Source: Natrialba asiatica DSM 12278
Lineage (GTDB): Archaea; Halobacteriota; Halobacteria; Halobacteriales; Natrialbaceae
Length of the DNA stretch: 64,000 bases
Direction of reading: 5' to 3'
Assembly: GCF_000337555.1 (NCBI RefSeq)
Contig: NZ_AOIO01000023.1
Span: forward strand, 14,963-78,962
The position numbers and the translations under genes were made by a program. Every line of letters starts with the position of its first letter. The stretch's first letter is position 1. Below are positions 27,966 to 38,226 of the stretch, in pieces. The notes beneath the pieces were generated by a model that worked only from the letters and a program-made list of their open reading frames with translations, was not told where the DNA came from and did no database searches.

Positions 27966-29933
27966 ATGGATCGCTGGCCATGGTCAGACACCGAAACAAC
28001 GCAGGCCAGTAACGCGATTGCAGCCCTCCTCATTATCGGGTTCACCTGTCTCGCTGTGTTCAGTCTCGGGCTGACATATATGTACAGTTCAACGCCGCAG
28101 GACTCGCTTCTCTCCGAGAACGGTCCACAGCTACCGGACGACATACCAACCTACGACACGCCTGCCGAGGCCGGTGCTAGACACGGCCCGGCGGATGACG
28201 TCTATCTCACAACCGACGGTGGGGCCATCCTCGTCTACGAGAACTCGCTCAACGACACGCAGAGCCCGGTTCGACGGAGCGTTACTGCGGCGACTGCGCT
28301 TACTGAGCTCACCACCGAACTCGCTGGACAGGACCGCGAAACAGAGGGCACGGAGATCCCAGTGACACCGGCACAGCTCGCTGACGGTGAACAGGTTCTC
28401 GACCAGCCAACTCCCGGATCGACGCTCGACCTCGACGTGTCCGGCGAGTTCAGTCAGGACACAAACGAGTTCGAGGCCGCACTCTCGGCGACAGGGCCGA
28501 CAGAGCATATGGAAGAGCGCCTTTCGGGATCAACGAACGGTGAGATCCGTCTCACGCCGGATGCGATTACAACGACCGGGACGGCCACGAGTACGTCCTC
28601 GACGACAGGGACACCGCGATATCTGTCAGTTTCTGTCGCCGAGAGCGAGAGTACCGACGGAGAGTACAGGATGCACATCGAGCGCCGTACCCGGATCGAT
28701 TCGAGTGCTGTCTCCCGCTGGCAGACACGTGCAAACGCCAGTGAGACCCTCGAGACGGAGTTCGCCTCGATTGCGGCCAGGTTCGGCGGCGAGAGCAGCG
28801 TCGAACTCGAACAGTACGCACTGGTGGCGGAGGAAACGGCATCGAATACGACGACCGACTCGAATCAAACAGCCGCTTCGACGACTGCACAGTCGGACTA
28901 CGAACTCGACCTCGAGTTTACAGTAACCTACACGGGGCTCAACGAGGGGATCGAACGCGCGCTATCGACGACACTAACGGGAAGTGACGGGGCCGCGACG
29001 GAGGGAATACAGCGATCCACCCCGGAAAACGAGCGTGTCCTTACGACGGCGCTCGCTGAACTCGAGATCGAGACCGCCGAGTTCACTCAAGAGACGACGC
29101 CGATACAGACGGACCAGGGGACGGGACAGACGACTCGAACTGACTGGAACGTGGAACTGGCAAACTACGAGCGGGCACTTCGTGCGATTATCGAACCGGA
29201 ACGCCTCGAGAGGGAGTCCTCGAACGCGAACGGGACCGACACCGAGACGAACCTCCAAGCGAGACTCGATGCGCAGCGGGAGGCGGACCTCCAAACGGTG
29301 CTCGAATGGAACGCGGAGGGAGAGACGACACGGAATCAAGCACACGACACAAGCACGCGGGGACAGTCCAACCGGCGCTACGACGTTACTGCGACTATAA
29401 CCGGCGCGACCGAGAATTGGTCCGACTACGTTGACGAACGCACTGCGCGCGGACTCGATTCGCGAGCGGATACCGCCTTTGATCTCGAAATCACAGCCGA
29501 TCGAAGCGCCATCGATCTTGAAGGAGAGTTCGAACTGCCACGGGCTACTGTTGCTAATCGGACTGCGGACTACCTGGCCAAGTCGGTCCAGTTCGACCCG
29601 CTCGGTGGTTCGGACGGGGCTGCATTCGTTTCCGCTCTCGACGAGTGGAATCTCGATCTTACGCGGACGAACGTTGAACTCGACGGGGAGACGATACGCG
29701 TTCACGGGGGCGCAACGTTCGAAAATCTCGGTGCACTGCTCGATCAGCTGATACCGACGAATAAGCAGGACGACGGTGTCGGAAAAACGTACGTCGCTGT
29801 CGATGATCTTGGAGATGCAGCCCCGGAGAACGCCGACGCTCTCGATACCGAGGCGCTTGTGGACCTTCCTATCGTCGACGAACAAACGGACGTGTACGAG
29901 GTCGGGTCGTGGGACGAGGCGAACGGAGAGTAA
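27966..29933 (+). CDS. Large membrane-anchored exported protein of unknown function
   Basis: 655 residues. One N-terminal signal anchor (~17-40: AIAALLIIGFTCLAVFSLGLTYMYSS) is followed by a ~610-residue acidic, Thr/Ser/Asn-rich extracellular part without cysteines. It has at least two similar-looking blocks of the type IVRLTPDAITTTG/IERRTRIDSSAVSRWQTRANAS and repeated 'ARLDAQREADLQTVLEWN'-like helices alternating with beta segments such as YELDLEFTVTYTGLNEGIERAL and RYDVTATITGATENWSDYV. I recognise no family. It lies 73 bases downstream of the small oxidase subunit on the same strand but has its own promoter, so a link to respiration is not established. Confidence 0.75.
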   Translation: MDRWPWSDTETTQASNAIAALLIIGFTCLAVFSLGLTYMYSSTPQDSLLSENGPQLPDDIPTYDTPAEAGARHGPADDVYLTTDGGAILVYENSLNDTQSPVRRSVTAATALTELTTELAGQDRETEGTEIPVTPAQLADGEQVLDQPTPGSTLDLDVSGEFSQDTNEFEAALSATGPTEHMEERLSGSTNGEIRLTPDAITTTGTATSTSSTTGTPRYLSVSVAESESTDGEYRMHIERRTRIDSSAVSRWQTRANASETLETEFASIAARFGGESSVELEQYALVAEETASNTTTDSNQTAASTTAQSDYELDLEFTVTYTGLNEGIERALSTTLTGSDGAATEGIQRSTPENERVLTTALAELEIETAEFTQETTPIQTDQGTGQTTRTDWNVELANYERALRAIIEPERLERESSNANGTDTETNLQARLDAQREADLQTVLEWNAEGETTRNQAHDTSTRGQSNRRYDVTATITGATENWSDYVDERTARGLDSRADTAFDLEITADRSAIDLEGEFELPRATVANRTADYLAKSVQFDPLGGSDGAAFVSALDEWNLDLTRTNVELDGETIRVHGGATFENLGALLDQLIPTNKQDDGVGKTYVAVDDLGDAAPENADALDTEALVDLPIVDEQTDVYEVGSWDEANGE

Positions 29934-30276
29934 AGCGAAAACAGGCGGTAGAGACTACCGGGTTCGGTTTCTCTTAGGTACCGCGGGATGACGAACGGTC
30001 CCCGCACGCGACTAATAGAGGTGCACGCAGGTCGCGTTTGTCGCTGGGGGAGGACAAACAACTCAGGATACTGTTCTCGACAGCCAGTGGATAGAGTTCA
30101 CAACCGAGATCTCACTCTCGACGACCATCGAAGGGACGACTCTAGTAGCTACTGCAAGTTACTGTATGCCCGATCGCACGACGGTTATGCAAGCGGTGTG
30201 TAAATCGTTGCAGTTGTTACTACAGGCACGGTTACGAACCTGCGAGAAAGAAAAACCCGAAGACCGGTGACAGCTG
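29934..30276. other. Convergent intergenic region, no gene seen
   Basis: About 340 bases between the 655-residue protein gene and the end of secY. Apart from the probable ribosomal-operon terminator (30241-30262), I see no coding frame, repeat or RNA gene. Confidence 0.5.
30241..30262 (-). terminator. T-rich terminator after secY
   Basis: On the minus strand the sequence just after the secY stop runs GGGTTTTTCTTTCTCGCAGG, a T-rich tract of the kind that ends haloarchaeal transcripts. It would end the S10/spc/secY operon about 15-35 bases downstream of secY. Confidence 0.5.
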
Positions 30277-31743
30277 CTATTCCTTGCCGAACATCTGGCG
30301 CATCATCGGGTGCATCTCCATCATCTGCTCTTCGGCGATCTCTTCGTAGAGCTTGTAGGTGATGGAGACAGCCAGCAGTAGACCGGTTCCACTGATGGAA
30401 CCGATGGTGCCGAGCATGTTCGCCCAGACGGCGAGCAAGCCGACGAGTGCACCACCGATGATGGTCACTTGCGGAATGTACCGTTCCATGACCTTCTCGA
30501 TGACGCCGACGTTCTGGCGGAAGCCGGGGATCTGCATCCCCGAGTTCTGGATCTGCTTGGCTGTGGATTCCGGGCCCATGTCGGTGGTCTCGACCCAGAA
30601 GACGGCGAAGATCGCACCGCCGGCGATCATGAATGCCAGGTCGATGGAGACGCGGATCATCACCATCCACGCCGCCTGGGAGACTTCGCCGGTCCACCAC
30701 ATCCAGTCGTTTGGTGAGTAGATCGGCGCGACGTAGTAGAAGAACCCGCTCACGGGTTGTCCATTAGCGTTGTAGGTCCCGAGGAACGCGGGCATGTTGG
30801 CTCCCAGCTGCGAGGACATGATCTGTCCGATGAACTGGACGTTCGCCTGCAGCGCCCGGACAAGGATCATCGGCAGGACGCTCGCGTAGATGAGCTTCAC
30901 CGGGAAGCGACCGCGAGCGCCTTTGACGCGGGCGTGGCTGAGTGGGATTTCCACGCGAACCGATTCCGCGTAGACGACGATCGCGAAGATCAGGACCGTC
31001 GTTAGCAGTGCGATAATGTGCCCCTCCTGAAACAGGATGGTGTACAGTCCATCGCCAGCGAAGACCGAGCCGACGGCCACCTGTCCAGTGATGATCTGAT
31101 ACCAGTCGTAGAAGAACCCACCCGCAGTTGGCTGGATGAGCCCAGTAACGAGTCGCTGGCTCACACCGGCGATGATGAACAGCCCGATCCCGCTCCCGAC
31201 GCCCCACTTGCTGACGACCTCGTCCATGTAGAGGATGAGGATACCGCCGGCGAAGATTTGGGCGAACATCAGAAGCTGGACCTGCATATGGTCGAGGGTG
31301 AGTCCCCCGAACTGCAGTGACGACTGAGCTGGCAGGAAGCCGCTGGCGAACACTATCGGCAGCCCGGTCAGCACCACCATAACGACGACCAAGAGCTTCT
31401 GCAGGCCCTGATAGAGGACCTGGTCGCGCGGGTCGTCGGTGTCGAGACCGAGTAGGTTCGCACCGCCAAGCAGTTGCAAGACGATGCTCGCGGTGACGAT
31501 CGGTCCAATACCGACTTGCAACAACGATCCCTGTGAGCCGGCGAGGATCGCGCGGAACTCACCGAAGAGGTCGGTTGCGCCACCGGACTGCACCCCGAGC
31601 AGCGAGATGTTCGTCAGGAAGAAGTACAACATCAGGATGCCAGCCGTCCACGCAAGCTTGCGTTTAAAGGGAACGTGTCCCTCCGGACGGCGGACTGCGG
31701 GCATCCGCGTTAAGACCGGTTCAGCGGCTTCCTTCCATCCCAT
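30277..31743 (-). CDS. secY: Preprotein translocase subunit SecY
   Basis: Central pore protein of the Sec translocon; 488 residues with ten TMs. The plug region (LGVQSGGATDLFGEFRAILAGSQGSLLQVGIGP) is recognisable, as are the SVRVEIPLSHARVKGARGRFPVKLIYASVLPMIL segment of the TM6-TM7 cytoplasmic loop (ribosome/SRP-receptor contact) and the C-terminal KLYEEIAEEQMMEMHPMMRQMFGKE tail. It is the last gene of the ribosomal operon, 3 bases after uL15, so its synthesis tracks ribosome production. Long extracellular loops are rich in Gln, Gly and Asn, as in haloarchaeal SecY. Confidence 0.97.
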   Translation of the reverse strand: MGWKEAAEPVLTRMPAVRRPEGHVPFKRKLAWTAGILMLYFFLTNISLLGVQSGGATDLFGEFRAILAGSQGSLLQVGIGPIVTASIVLQLLGGANLLGLDTDDPRDQVLYQGLQKLLVVVMVVLTGLPIVFASGFLPAQSSLQFGGLTLDHMQVQLLMFAQIFAGGILILYMDEVVSKWGVGSGIGLFIIAGVSQRLVTGLIQPTAGGFFYDWYQIITGQVAVGSVFAGDGLYTILFQEGHIIALLTTVLIFAIVVYAESVRVEIPLSHARVKGARGRFPVKLIYASVLPMILVRALQANVQFIGQIMSSQLGANMPAFLGTYNANGQPVSGFFYYVAPIYSPNDWMWWTGEVSQAAWMVMIRVSIDLAFMIAGGAIFAVFWVETTDMGPESTAKQIQNSGMQIPGFRQNVGVIEKVMERYIPQVTIIGGALVGLLAVWANMLGTIGSISGTGLLLAVSITYKLYEEIAEEQMMEMHPMMRQMFGKE

Positions 31744-31746
31744 ATG

Positions 31747-32253
31747 TTACTCCTCGTCCTGTTCTTCGGCTTCCTGATCGGACGCAGTTTCGTCAGCTTC
31801 CGCCCGCTCTTGTCCTCGCTCCGAGACGATCGCCTCACCGCCGGCCGCCTCGAGCTTCTCGCGAGCTGCTTCCGAGAACGCATCTGCAGTAACTTCGAGT
31901 GTGTTGCGTACCTGTCCCGATCCGAGGACCTTGACGACATCGACCTCGTGGCCGTCCTCGACGATATCGCGAGCGTCGAGTTCGTAGCCGTCGTCGGTCT
32001 CCGCGGCAAGATCGTCGGCGACGTACAGGATCGCGTCCTCGTCTAACTTCTGAACGTCGATCTCGGCGACATCCTCGCGGATGTCCTGCGGTCGTTTGAA
32101 GCCGTGTTTCCCCTTCGGTTCGTAGTTGTGGAACTCGTGTTTGCTTCGCCCGGCGCGGCCGCGTCCACCACGATGTCCGGCCCCACGTCGGTTTTTGTGG
32201 GAGCCGCCGCTGTGGGTTCGCGATCCACGCTGGCGTCGTTTTTTGCTCGTCAT
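31747..32253 (-). CDS. rpl15: Large ribosomal subunit protein uL15
   Basis: 168 residues. The Gly/Arg/His-rich N-terminus (KKRRQRGSRTHSGGSHKNRRGAGHRGGRGRAGRSKHEFHNY) that threads into 23S rRNA is followed by the globular part ending with a haloarchaeal acidic tail (RAEADETASDQEAEEQDEE). It lies between uL30 and secY with 2-3 base gaps. Confidence 0.95.
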   Translation of the reverse strand: MTSKKRRQRGSRTHSGGSHKNRRGAGHRGGRGRAGRSKHEFHNYEPKGKHGFKRPQDIREDVAEIDVQKLDEDAILYVADDLAAETDDGYELDARDIVEDGHEVDVVKVLGSGQVRNTLEVTADAFSEAAREKLEAAGGEAIVSERGQERAEADETASDQEAEEQDEE

Positions 32254-32255
32254 TG

Positions 32256-32726
32256 TTATCGCATCGATTCTAACAGGACGTTAATGTCCTCGGTTGTATG
32301 CTTTCCGAGTTGGCCGCCCTCCGCGGTTGGCTTTTTGATCCCATTGTGACCGCCACGTGGCGGGTGCAGTCGCAGCGTCGGCGACAGCCCCTCCTCGCGA
32401 AGCGTCGTTTCCTCGTCGAGTAGCGCCTCGGCGAGTTCAGCGAAGTCGCTGAACTCGGTGTTCTCGCTGAGCCACTCCTCGTCGACATCGGACTGTCGGC
32501 CCTCGAGCGGTTCTGCCCGCTTTGCGAGCACCGTTTCGAGCACGTCGGCGTCGGGTTCCCCGTGTGCGACGTAGTCGTTGACCTTCGTGATCATGCCACG
32601 GTAGGTGTCGGTTTCGGGGATGAGTGCGCAGTGGTTGACGCCGTGGATGTTGAGCATCTCCAGGGTGTCCTGGACGGTCTGCTGGCGATTCACTTCGCCA
32701 CGGACCTGAACGACTGCCTTCATCAC
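32256..32726 (-). CDS. rpl30: Large ribosomal subunit protein uL30
   Basis: 156 residues, the long archaeal/eukaryotic form (bacterial uL30 is ~60). It begins [36 protein letters not shown] and ends with [24 protein letters not shown]. Its start overlaps the uS5 stop by four bases (ATGA). Confidence 0.95.
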   Translation of the reverse strand: MMKAVVQVRGEVNRQQTVQDTLEMLNIHGVNHCALIPETDTYRGMITKVNDYVAHGEPDADVLETVLAKRAEPLEGRQSDVDEEWLSENTEFSDFAELAEALLDEETTLREEGLSPTLRLHPPRGGHNGIKKPTAEGGQLGKHTTEDINVLLESMR

Positions 32727-33382
32727 TCGGTCACCTCGGCTTCGTCACGGGTAGTCTCGCGTACCTGCGAGTGTCGCGACTGCGAGGCGTTCTCGAGCGC
32801 GTTGAACGTCGCTTTCGCGAGGTTGACGGTCGTTCGCGTGTTGCCGTGGCTCTTGGTCCAGGCGTTTTCGATGCCGGCCAGTTCGAGGACGGCACGGACC
32901 GTGTCACTCGCGGCTAGTCCGAGCCCTTCGGGGGCCGGGATGACTTCGACCTCGACGGAGCCGGCTTTGCCGGTCGTCTGGCGGGTCAGCGAGTGTGGAC
33001 GGTCCGAGCGGTCCTCCCACGAACCGGAGCCGCGCGGGACCGAGATGATGTTCAGTTTCGCGATACCGATTGCCTTCTGGATAGCGGACCCGACCTGGTC
33101 GTCTCGGCCTTCCGCATAGCCGATGTAGCCGTCGCGGTTGCCGACGGCGACGACGCAGCGGAACTTCACGCGTCGCCCGGAGTCGGTCATGCGCTGGACC
33201 ATGTTGATGTCGAGCACTTCGTCGTCCAGTCCGGGGAGGAGCTGGTCGACGAGTTCGGGTTCCTTGAGCGGGAGTCCCGAGCTGAGGGCGGCTTCCATCG
33301 TATCGATGTCGCCCTCCTGGACCTTCCGGCCGAGACGGGTAACGGGTTCCCATCCGTTGTCGTTGTAGTTGTTTCCACTCAT
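32723..33382 (-). CDS. rps5: Small ribosomal subunit protein uS5
   Basis: 219 residues. Double-stranded-RNA-binding-like N-terminal part ([45 protein letters not shown]) and the typical C-terminal half with [22 protein letters not shown]. It helps set mRNA entry and decoding fidelity. It overlaps uL18 (start) and uL30 (end) by four bases each. Confidence 0.96.
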   Translation of the reverse strand: MSGNNYNDNGWEPVTRLGRKVQEGDIDTMEAALSSGLPLKEPELVDQLLPGLDDEVLDINMVQRMTDSGRRVKFRCVVAVGNRDGYIGYAEGRDDQVGSAIQKAIGIAKLNIISVPRGSGSWEDRSDRPHSLTRQTTGKAGSVEVEVIPAPEGLGLAASDTVRAVLELAGIENAWTKSHGNTRTTVNLAKATFNALENASQSRHSQVRETTRDEAEVTE

Positions 33383-33927
33383 TCGAGAATCGCCTCTCGT
33401 ACCTCGTCGAAGTGTTCTGGGAGCTCGGTTGCGTCGAAGTCACCGCTGTACAGCGGTTCGTCTAACTGTTCGGCGTACTCGGCGATGTGTTCGCCGCGAG
33501 TACGCGACCAGTCTGCGAGCACGCTGTCGTTGTGCGGGATTTCGAGGCCGGCGTCGATTGCGCCCTCCTGCACTGCGAACACCTTGTTTCCGGGCGTTGC
33601 CGTGTTGAGACCGATGTCGAGGACTGCTTCCTCGATGTCGGCTTCGACTGCCCGTTTGCCGGCCAGCAGGCCGGTCAGGTAGGCTGCAGAGATGTTACTC
33701 GTGGGCGCATCCCAGCCGTACTCCTCGAGATCGCTCGAGTGTGCGCTTGCGAGCGTCTCGTCCCCCTGAGGTCCGGGAACGATCAGCTGCGCCGTAGTGT
33801 GCTTGTTACTCTTGCGAGCAACGAGGCGGGGCTTGCCCGATTTCAGCAGGCGCAACCTCTGATGGTAATCCGTCCGGACCTCACGGCGACGCCGCATTGG
33901 CACTTTATATCGTGGTCCTGTCGCCAT
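33379..33927 (-). CDS. rpl18: Large ribosomal subunit protein uL18
   Basis: 182 residues. It binds 5S rRNA together with uL5, through the basic [25 protein letters not shown] start and the [31 protein letters not shown] core. The C-terminal extension (to VREAILE) is characteristic of archaeal uL18. It shares one base with the eL19 stop. Confidence 0.96.
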   Translation of the reverse strand: MATGPRYKVPMRRRREVRTDYHQRLRLLKSGKPRLVARKSNKHTTAQLIVPGPQGDETLASAHSSDLEEYGWDAPTSNISAAYLTGLLAGKRAVEADIEEAVLDIGLNTATPGNKVFAVQEGAIDAGLEIPHNDSVLADWSRTRGEHIAEYAEQLDEPLYSGDFDATELPEHFDEVREAILE

Positions 33928-34376
33928 TATTGGTCACCGTAGTTCTCGTCGATGTAGTTCAACAGGTACCGGACGCTACGGAACTCGCCACCGCCAGCCT
34001 TCTTGTAGAGCTCGCGGTACTGCGTGGGCGTCAGTTCGCCCTTGTCGCGGAGTTCACGCAGCTTCCGTCGCTGTGCGCGAATCTGGTTTTGCCACTCTTC
34101 TTTCTCGTTCTGGCGTGCGCCTTTCTTGCCGCGGCGCTTGCCCGGGCCCTTCTGGTGGCCGTAGGCACGCTTTTCGTTCCGTTCGCGTGCACGGCCGCGG
34201 GAGTTCCCTTTGGCGTCGTCAGCCTGAATACGGCCGTCCTCGACGAGTTCACGGATTTCGTCGCGGGTGATGGCCTCGGCGATGTCGGCCTGGGCTTCGG
34301 GGTCGAGCCAGACACGATTCTTGCCCACGTCTAAGACGTCGGCAGCGAGTCGTTTCTGTGCGGAAAGATCAGTCAT
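33927..34376 (-). CDS. rpl19e: Large ribosomal subunit protein eL19
   Basis: 149 residues, archaeal/eukaryotic-only protein. [50 protein letters not shown] is the canonical N-terminal domain. A long basic central helix ([29 protein letters not shown]) and [12 protein letters not shown]-like part follow. The start overlaps the eL32 stop by eight bases. Confidence 0.96.
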   Translation of the reverse strand: MTDLSAQKRLAADVLDVGKNRVWLDPEAQADIAEAITRDEIRELVEDGRIQADDAKGNSRGRARERNEKRAYGHQKGPGKRRGKKGARQNEKEEWQNQIRAQRRKLRELRDKGELTPTQYRELYKKAGGGEFRSVRYLLNYIDENYGDQ

Positions 34377-35076
34377 TGGGTTCCACCTCGACCTCTTCGT
34401 AGGTTGGGTTCAGGACGCGAACGCCCTCGTCTTCGGCGACCTCCTCGATGCGTTCGCGCTTGCGTGCGCCAACGGCGGAGGCAATACGGACCGCTTCCGT
34501 GTCGCCGTCGACACCCTCGAGGTCGTCGACGTTCTCGACGTAGACCTCTTCGAAACCGCTCGGGTGTTTTCCGCGAACGTCGGTGGGCGTGCGGTAGCCG
34601 GCTTCGACTTTCGGGCCCTTGCCCTTGATGCCCTTGCGTTGCTTCGAGAGCTGACCGCGCGGGCGTCGCCAGGATTCCGGCGTTCGCTTTTTCATGTGGT
34701 AGTCCTGCCGGTTGAACTGCGGCTTTCCTTCGCTCTTGCGGCGGTTGAGAAGGCGCTGTTCCTCGTCGGAAAGGTCCGGCGTCTTCTCGGTCAGGCCGCG
34801 GGCCTGCAGTTCGGTCTCGACGTCTTCGGCAGGTTCTTCTTCAGCACCTTCGTCTTCGATCTCGGCTTCGGTCTCCTCGGAGACCTCGAGATCGCCGACG
34901 TCGGCCTTGATACGCGCTGCGAGCGCGTTGCCGACGCCGTCGGCTTCGGCCAGGTCGTCCTGGTCGGCTTCCTTGACGTCCGCGATGGACTCGAAGCCGG
35001 CCTCGCGAAGGGCGTCTGCCTTGCTCGCACCGACGCCACTGATGTCTTCGAGTTCCTGTAGTTCTTCGTCTGCCAT
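34369..35076 (-). CDS. rpl32e: Large ribosomal subunit protein eL32 with N-terminal helix-hairpin-helix extension
   Basis: 235 residues, about 100 longer than eukaryotic eL32. Residues ~1-60 are a helix-hairpin-helix-type domain ([48 protein letters not shown]) followed by an acidic linker (~62-90). The eL32 body ([35 protein letters not shown]...) occupies the rest. The extension is typical of haloarchaeal eL32; its purpose on the ribosome is not settled. Confidence 0.95.
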   Translation of the reverse strand: MADEELQELEDISGVGASKADALREAGFESIADVKEADQDDLAEADGVGNALAARIKADVGDLEVSEETEAEIEDEGAEEEPAEDVETELQARGLTEKTPDLSDEEQRLLNRRKSEGKPQFNRQDYHMKKRTPESWRRPRGQLSKQRKGIKGKGPKVEAGYRTPTDVRGKHPSGFEEVYVENVDDLEGVDGDTEAVRIASAVGARKRERIEEVAEDEGVRVLNPTYEEVEVEPND

Positions 35077-35079
35077 CTA

Positions 35080-35619
35080 TCAGGCACCTCCGGTTTCGGT
35101 GGCGGGTTTTTCGGTGATGTAGACCCCGTCCTGGAAGACGCGGGTGTCCTTGCCGCTGACCTTCGTCAGCTGCTCGATGTCCGCCGCCGTCTGGCCGACA
35201 TTTTCCTTGTCGGGACCAGTGAGGACGATTCGTTCCTCATCGACGGAGACGGTGGTCTCACCGTGGATAGTCGTACGTCGCGCTGCCTTCTCGCCGAGGA
35301 AGTTCTCGATGACGACCTCCTCGCCCTCCGCGCGGACCTGCATCGGGAAGTGAGAGTAGAAGACTTCCATCTTGTACTCCCAGCCCTCGGTCACGCCGTG
35401 GAAAGCGTTCGAAACGTGGCTCTTGAAGGTGCCGACGGTCGCGTTCGTCTTTGCGTCCTCGGCCTCGCTCTCGATGACCACGGTGTCATCCTCCACGTCG
35501 ACGGTCACGTCGGGGTACCAGAGACGCCGGGAAACGGTGCCTTCCGGTCCATCGACGGTCACATCGAGGTGGTCGATCTCGACGGTTACGTTGTCAGGGA
35601 TGTCCAGTTCGACTCGCAT
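35080..35619 (-). CDS. rpl6: Large ribosomal subunit protein uL6
   Basis: 179 residues with the two related uL6 domains: VELDIPDNVTVEIDHLDVTVDGPEGTVSR (first) and VRAEGEEVVIENFLGEKAARR...VDEERIVLTGPDKENVGQTAADIEQLTKV (second, near the factor-binding site). It ends ETGGA. Three bases separate it from eL32. Confidence 0.96.
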   Translation of the reverse strand: MRVELDIPDNVTVEIDHLDVTVDGPEGTVSRRLWYPDVTVDVEDDTVVIESEAEDAKTNATVGTFKSHVSNAFHGVTEGWEYKMEVFYSHFPMQVRAEGEEVVIENFLGEKAARRTTIHGETTVSVDEERIVLTGPDKENVGQTAADIEQLTKVSGKDTRVFQDGVYITEKPATETGGA

Positions 35620-35621
35620 GG

Positions 35622-36014
35622 TTAGTAGACGTATGCGATCACCTGGCCACCGATTCCCTTCTCACGAGCCTCGTAATGGCTCATGATGCCGTCACTCGTC
35701 GTGACGACCAGCGCACCGAAGTCTCGAGCCGGGAGGAATCGCTTCTCCCACTTCTCGAAGTCCTCGGAACCGACGCTGTAGCGGGGCTTGACGGGGCCAC
35801 ACTCGTTGATCGCTCCTTTCAGTTCGACCTCGAACTGACCGGCCTTGCCGTCGTCGACGAACTCGAAGCCGTCGATGTACCCGCGGTCGTAGAAGACCTC
35901 GAGCACGCTGCCGATCTCGTTCGAGGCGGGTGTTACCTCGTGGGTGAGATGCCCCACGCTCTCGGCGTTATCGAGTCCCGAGAGCGCGTTGCTGAGTGGA
36001 TCGTTTCCAGTCAT
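35622..36014 (-). CDS. rps8: Small ribosomal subunit protein uS8
   Basis: 130 residues from the ATG at 36014 ([19 protein letters not shown]); frames upstream of this start are not conserved. The central-domain 16S rRNA binding part ends in the conserved [31 protein letters not shown]. It follows uS14 by one base. Confidence 0.95.
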   Translation of the reverse strand: MTGNDPLSNALSGLDNAESVGHLTHEVTPASNEIGSVLEVFYDRGYIDGFEFVDDGKAGQFEVELKGAINECGPVKPRYSVGSEDFEKWEKRFLPARDFGALVVTTSDGIMSHYEAREKGIGGQVIAYVY

Positions 36015-36015
36015 A

Positions 36016-36228
36016 TTATCGATACTTCTTGAATCCCATGTCGCGGGCGATCTCACGGAAGCACTGCCGACAGAGGTTGATGTCGTACTTGCCGACTAAC
36101 CCCTGCTTGCGGCCACAGCGCTGGCACTCTTCGATCTGGCCAGTGCGCTTTGCCGCGTGCTCGCCTGTGCGCTCGCTTGCGACGTCTTCGTCCGGTTCTG
36201 GTTCCGGTTCCTGTTCGCTTTCACTCAT
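36016..36228 (-). CDS. rps14: Small ribosomal subunit protein uS14, zinc-binding form
   Basis: 70 residues: a haloarchaeal acidic N-terminal extension of about 25 residues ([19 protein letters not shown]), then the zinc ribbon with four Cys ([23 protein letters not shown]) and the end GFKKYR. Its start overlaps the uL5 stop by eight bases. Confidence 0.94.
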   Translation of the reverse strand: MSESEQEPEPEPDEDVASERTGEHAAKRTGQIEECQRCGRKQGLVGKYDINLCRQCFREIARDMGFKKYR

Positions 36229-36766
36229 CGTCTTCCTCCTCCGCGGAGACGGTTACGTCGAAGTTCGCCTCGAGGTACGCGATGGCGTCCTCGGGGGTGA
36301 GCCGGTGATTCGACGGGATCGGCCGCGTCGCCTTATCCCGCTTGGCCACGCGGTAGCCCGGACGGACCAGGTTGACGGTCACGTCCAGCCCGTAGATACC
36401 GACGTTCGGGTCGTACTCCTGGCTCGGGAACTCGGTGTGCTCCTCGACCCCGAAGCTGAAGTTGCCCGTATCGTCGAACTGCGTCGCCGACAGATCCGCA
36501 AGCGGCAGGGACTTCTCGAGGAACTCGTAGGCGTCGTCGCCACGAAGGGTGACCTTCGTACCGATCGGATCGCCCTGTCGAATCCCGAAGTCGGGTTCGG
36601 TCCGCTTTGCCTGCGTCCGGACACTTTCCTGTTCGGTGACTTCCTCGATGATGTCTTCCGCTCGACCGAGTTCGCGACCACCCTGTCCGACGCCCATGTG
36701 GACGACGACCTTCTCGACGGTGGGTTCGCGCATCTCGTGGAATTCGCCGGTCTCAGCGTCGCTCAT
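36221..36766 (-). CDS. rpl5: Large ribosomal subunit protein uL5
   Basis: 181 residues. It binds 5S rRNA with uL18 and contacts tRNA in the P site. The core [26 protein letters not shown]...[31 protein letters not shown] is clear, ending in an acidic EEEDDE tail. The start overlaps the eS4 stop by four bases. Confidence 0.96.
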   Translation of the reverse strand: MSDAETGEFHEMREPTVEKVVVHMGVGQGGRELGRAEDIIEEVTEQESVRTQAKRTEPDFGIRQGDPIGTKVTLRGDDAYEFLEKSLPLADLSATQFDDTGNFSFGVEEHTEFPSQEYDPNVGIYGLDVTVNLVRPGYRVAKRDKATRPIPSNHRLTPEDAIAYLEANFDVTVSAEEEDDE

Positions 36767-37458
36767 TCGCCATCACCCGTAAAGTTCTCGTCGATGACGA
36801 CGACGTACTCCTCGACGGTCTCGAACGCACCGTCGTCCGTCGAGACGGTAACGGTGTTCGAGCCGCTTCCGGGCGTGACGTCGATCGATTCGATCTCGCC
36901 GATCTTGCCACCGTGGTTGCCACGGATAGCCGTCACGAGCGCGCCCTCCTCGTACGGGAAGTGGGCCACGATCGACTTGTCCTCGTTGTCGACGACGACC
37001 GAATCCTTCGCACTGAACTCGTCGTCGACGAGGACGTTCGTCCCGTCGTGCAGCGTCAGCTGGGTGTCGCCACCCGGAACCTGCCGTTTGCCGTCGATTT
37101 TGCCGAGGCGGCTATCTGCCGATTCCTCGTCGATCTCGGTAAGGGCGAGGCGGCCACCCTCGTCCGGGAAGACGCGGTAGAACTCGCCACGACCGGGGAA
37201 CGCGAGAATGTCGAAGATCCCGATCGGTCGCTGCTCGTCGTTGATCGGTTCGCCGTTGACGATGATCGAGTCCTCCGACAGGGCGTACCGCGCTTCCTTC
37301 GCCGAGTCCACGTAGCCGAGCACGTCCCGCAGGAGTACGACGAGGGGAACGCCCTCCTCGCCATGCGGACCCGCGTCAGCCTTGACCGTGAAGACCTCGG
37401 TCTTGCGCTCGACCGGCCAGGACTTCGGTACTGACAGTCGCTTCTGGTGTTTCGTCAT
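36763..37458 (-). CDS. rps4e: Small ribosomal subunit protein eS4
   Basis: 231 residues. It opens [45 protein letters not shown], followed by an S4-like RNA-binding part and a KOW motif near the C-terminus ([28 protein letters not shown]). An archaeal/eukaryotic-specific protein. It overlaps uL24 and uL5 by four bases each. Confidence 0.95.
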   Translation of the reverse strand: MTKHQKRLSVPKSWPVERKTEVFTVKADAGPHGEEGVPLVVLLRDVLGYVDSAKEARYALSEDSIIVNGEPINDEQRPIGIFDILAFPGRGEFYRVFPDEGGRLALTEIDEESADSRLGKIDGKRQVPGGDTQLTLHDGTNVLVDDEFSAKDSVVVDNEDKSIVAHFPYEEGALVTAIRGNHGGKIGEIESIDVTPGSGSNTVTVSTDDGAFETVEEYVVVIDENFTGDGE

Positions 37459-37823
37459 TCACTATCACCTTCTGTATCGCCTTCGAGGCGTGCCTCACGA
37501 CGCTCGTCCTCCAGATCGAGTTCAGTGATACGAACGTTCGAGGGGTCAAGCGGGCGTGGAACTTCCTCGCCGTCTGCCGTCTCGACCGTCACGTCCTCGA
37601 CGTGGATGACGCCGTCTTCGAGGATCGCACGGATGACTTCGCCTTCGTCGCCGGCGTAGTCACCGCGCATGACCTCGACGGTGTCACCCGCGTTGACGCG
37701 GGTGCGACGGGTGTCGTACTCCTCGCGGAGGTCCTCGGAGAGCGTCGCGTGAAGCTGCTTCTGTCGCTTGTGCAGCGGTGCACGCTCGGTCTGCGTTCGC
37801 TGTTTGTGTGGTTGCTTGCTCAT
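37455..37823 (-). CDS. rpl24: Large ribosomal subunit protein uL24
   Basis: 122 residues. Basic N-terminus ([34 protein letters not shown]) and a KOW RNA-binding motif ([21 protein letters not shown]), ending with a haloarchaeal acidic tail. An early assembly protein of the large subunit, between uL14 and eS4. Confidence 0.95.
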   Translation of the reverse strand: MSKQPHKQRTQTERAPLHKRQKQLHATLSEDLREEYDTRRTRVNAGDTVEVMRGDYAGDEGEVIRAILEDGVIHVEDVTVETADGEEVPRPLDPSNVRITELDLEDERREARLEGDTEGDSE

Positions 37824-37827
37824 GGTT

Positions 37828-38226
37828 CTATACGATCATCGTCGCGGTGGACGCGATTGCTCCGAAGCGTTCTGCGACCTCGCGGGCGATCGGTCCCTTG
37901 ATCTCCGTCCCGCGGGGCTCTTCGTTCTCGTCGATGATGACCGCCGCATTGTCCTCGAACTTCAGCCGCGTGCCGTCCGGTCGGCGGATCGACTTCCGCT
38001 GGCGGACGATGACGGCCTCGAGAACCTGGCGGCGCATCTCGGGGGTCCCCTTCGTGACGGAGACGGTTACCTTGTCACCGAGACCCGCCTTCGGCTGGCG
38101 GTTCTTGGTGCCGTGGTAGCCCGAGACGCTAATGATCTTGAGTTCACGTGCGCCAGAGTTGTCGGCGCACGTGATCAGCGAGCCCTTCTTCAGGCCTTGC
38201 GTGACGTCGGCTTTGAGCGCCTCCAT
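37828..38226 (-). CDS. rpl14: Large ribosomal subunit protein uL14
   Basis: 132 residues from the ATG at 38226; the preceding ATG codon at 38229 falls before the uS17 stop codon and is less likely. The five-stranded barrel is recognisable in [63 protein letters not shown]. It shares one base with the stop of uS17. Confidence 0.95.
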   Translation of the reverse strand: MEALKADVTQGLKKGSLITCADNSGARELKIISVSGYHGTKNRQPKAGLGDKVTVSVTKGTPEMRRQVLEAVIVRQRKSIRRPDGTRLKFEDNAAVIIDENEEPRGTEIKGPIAREVAERFGAIASTATMIV

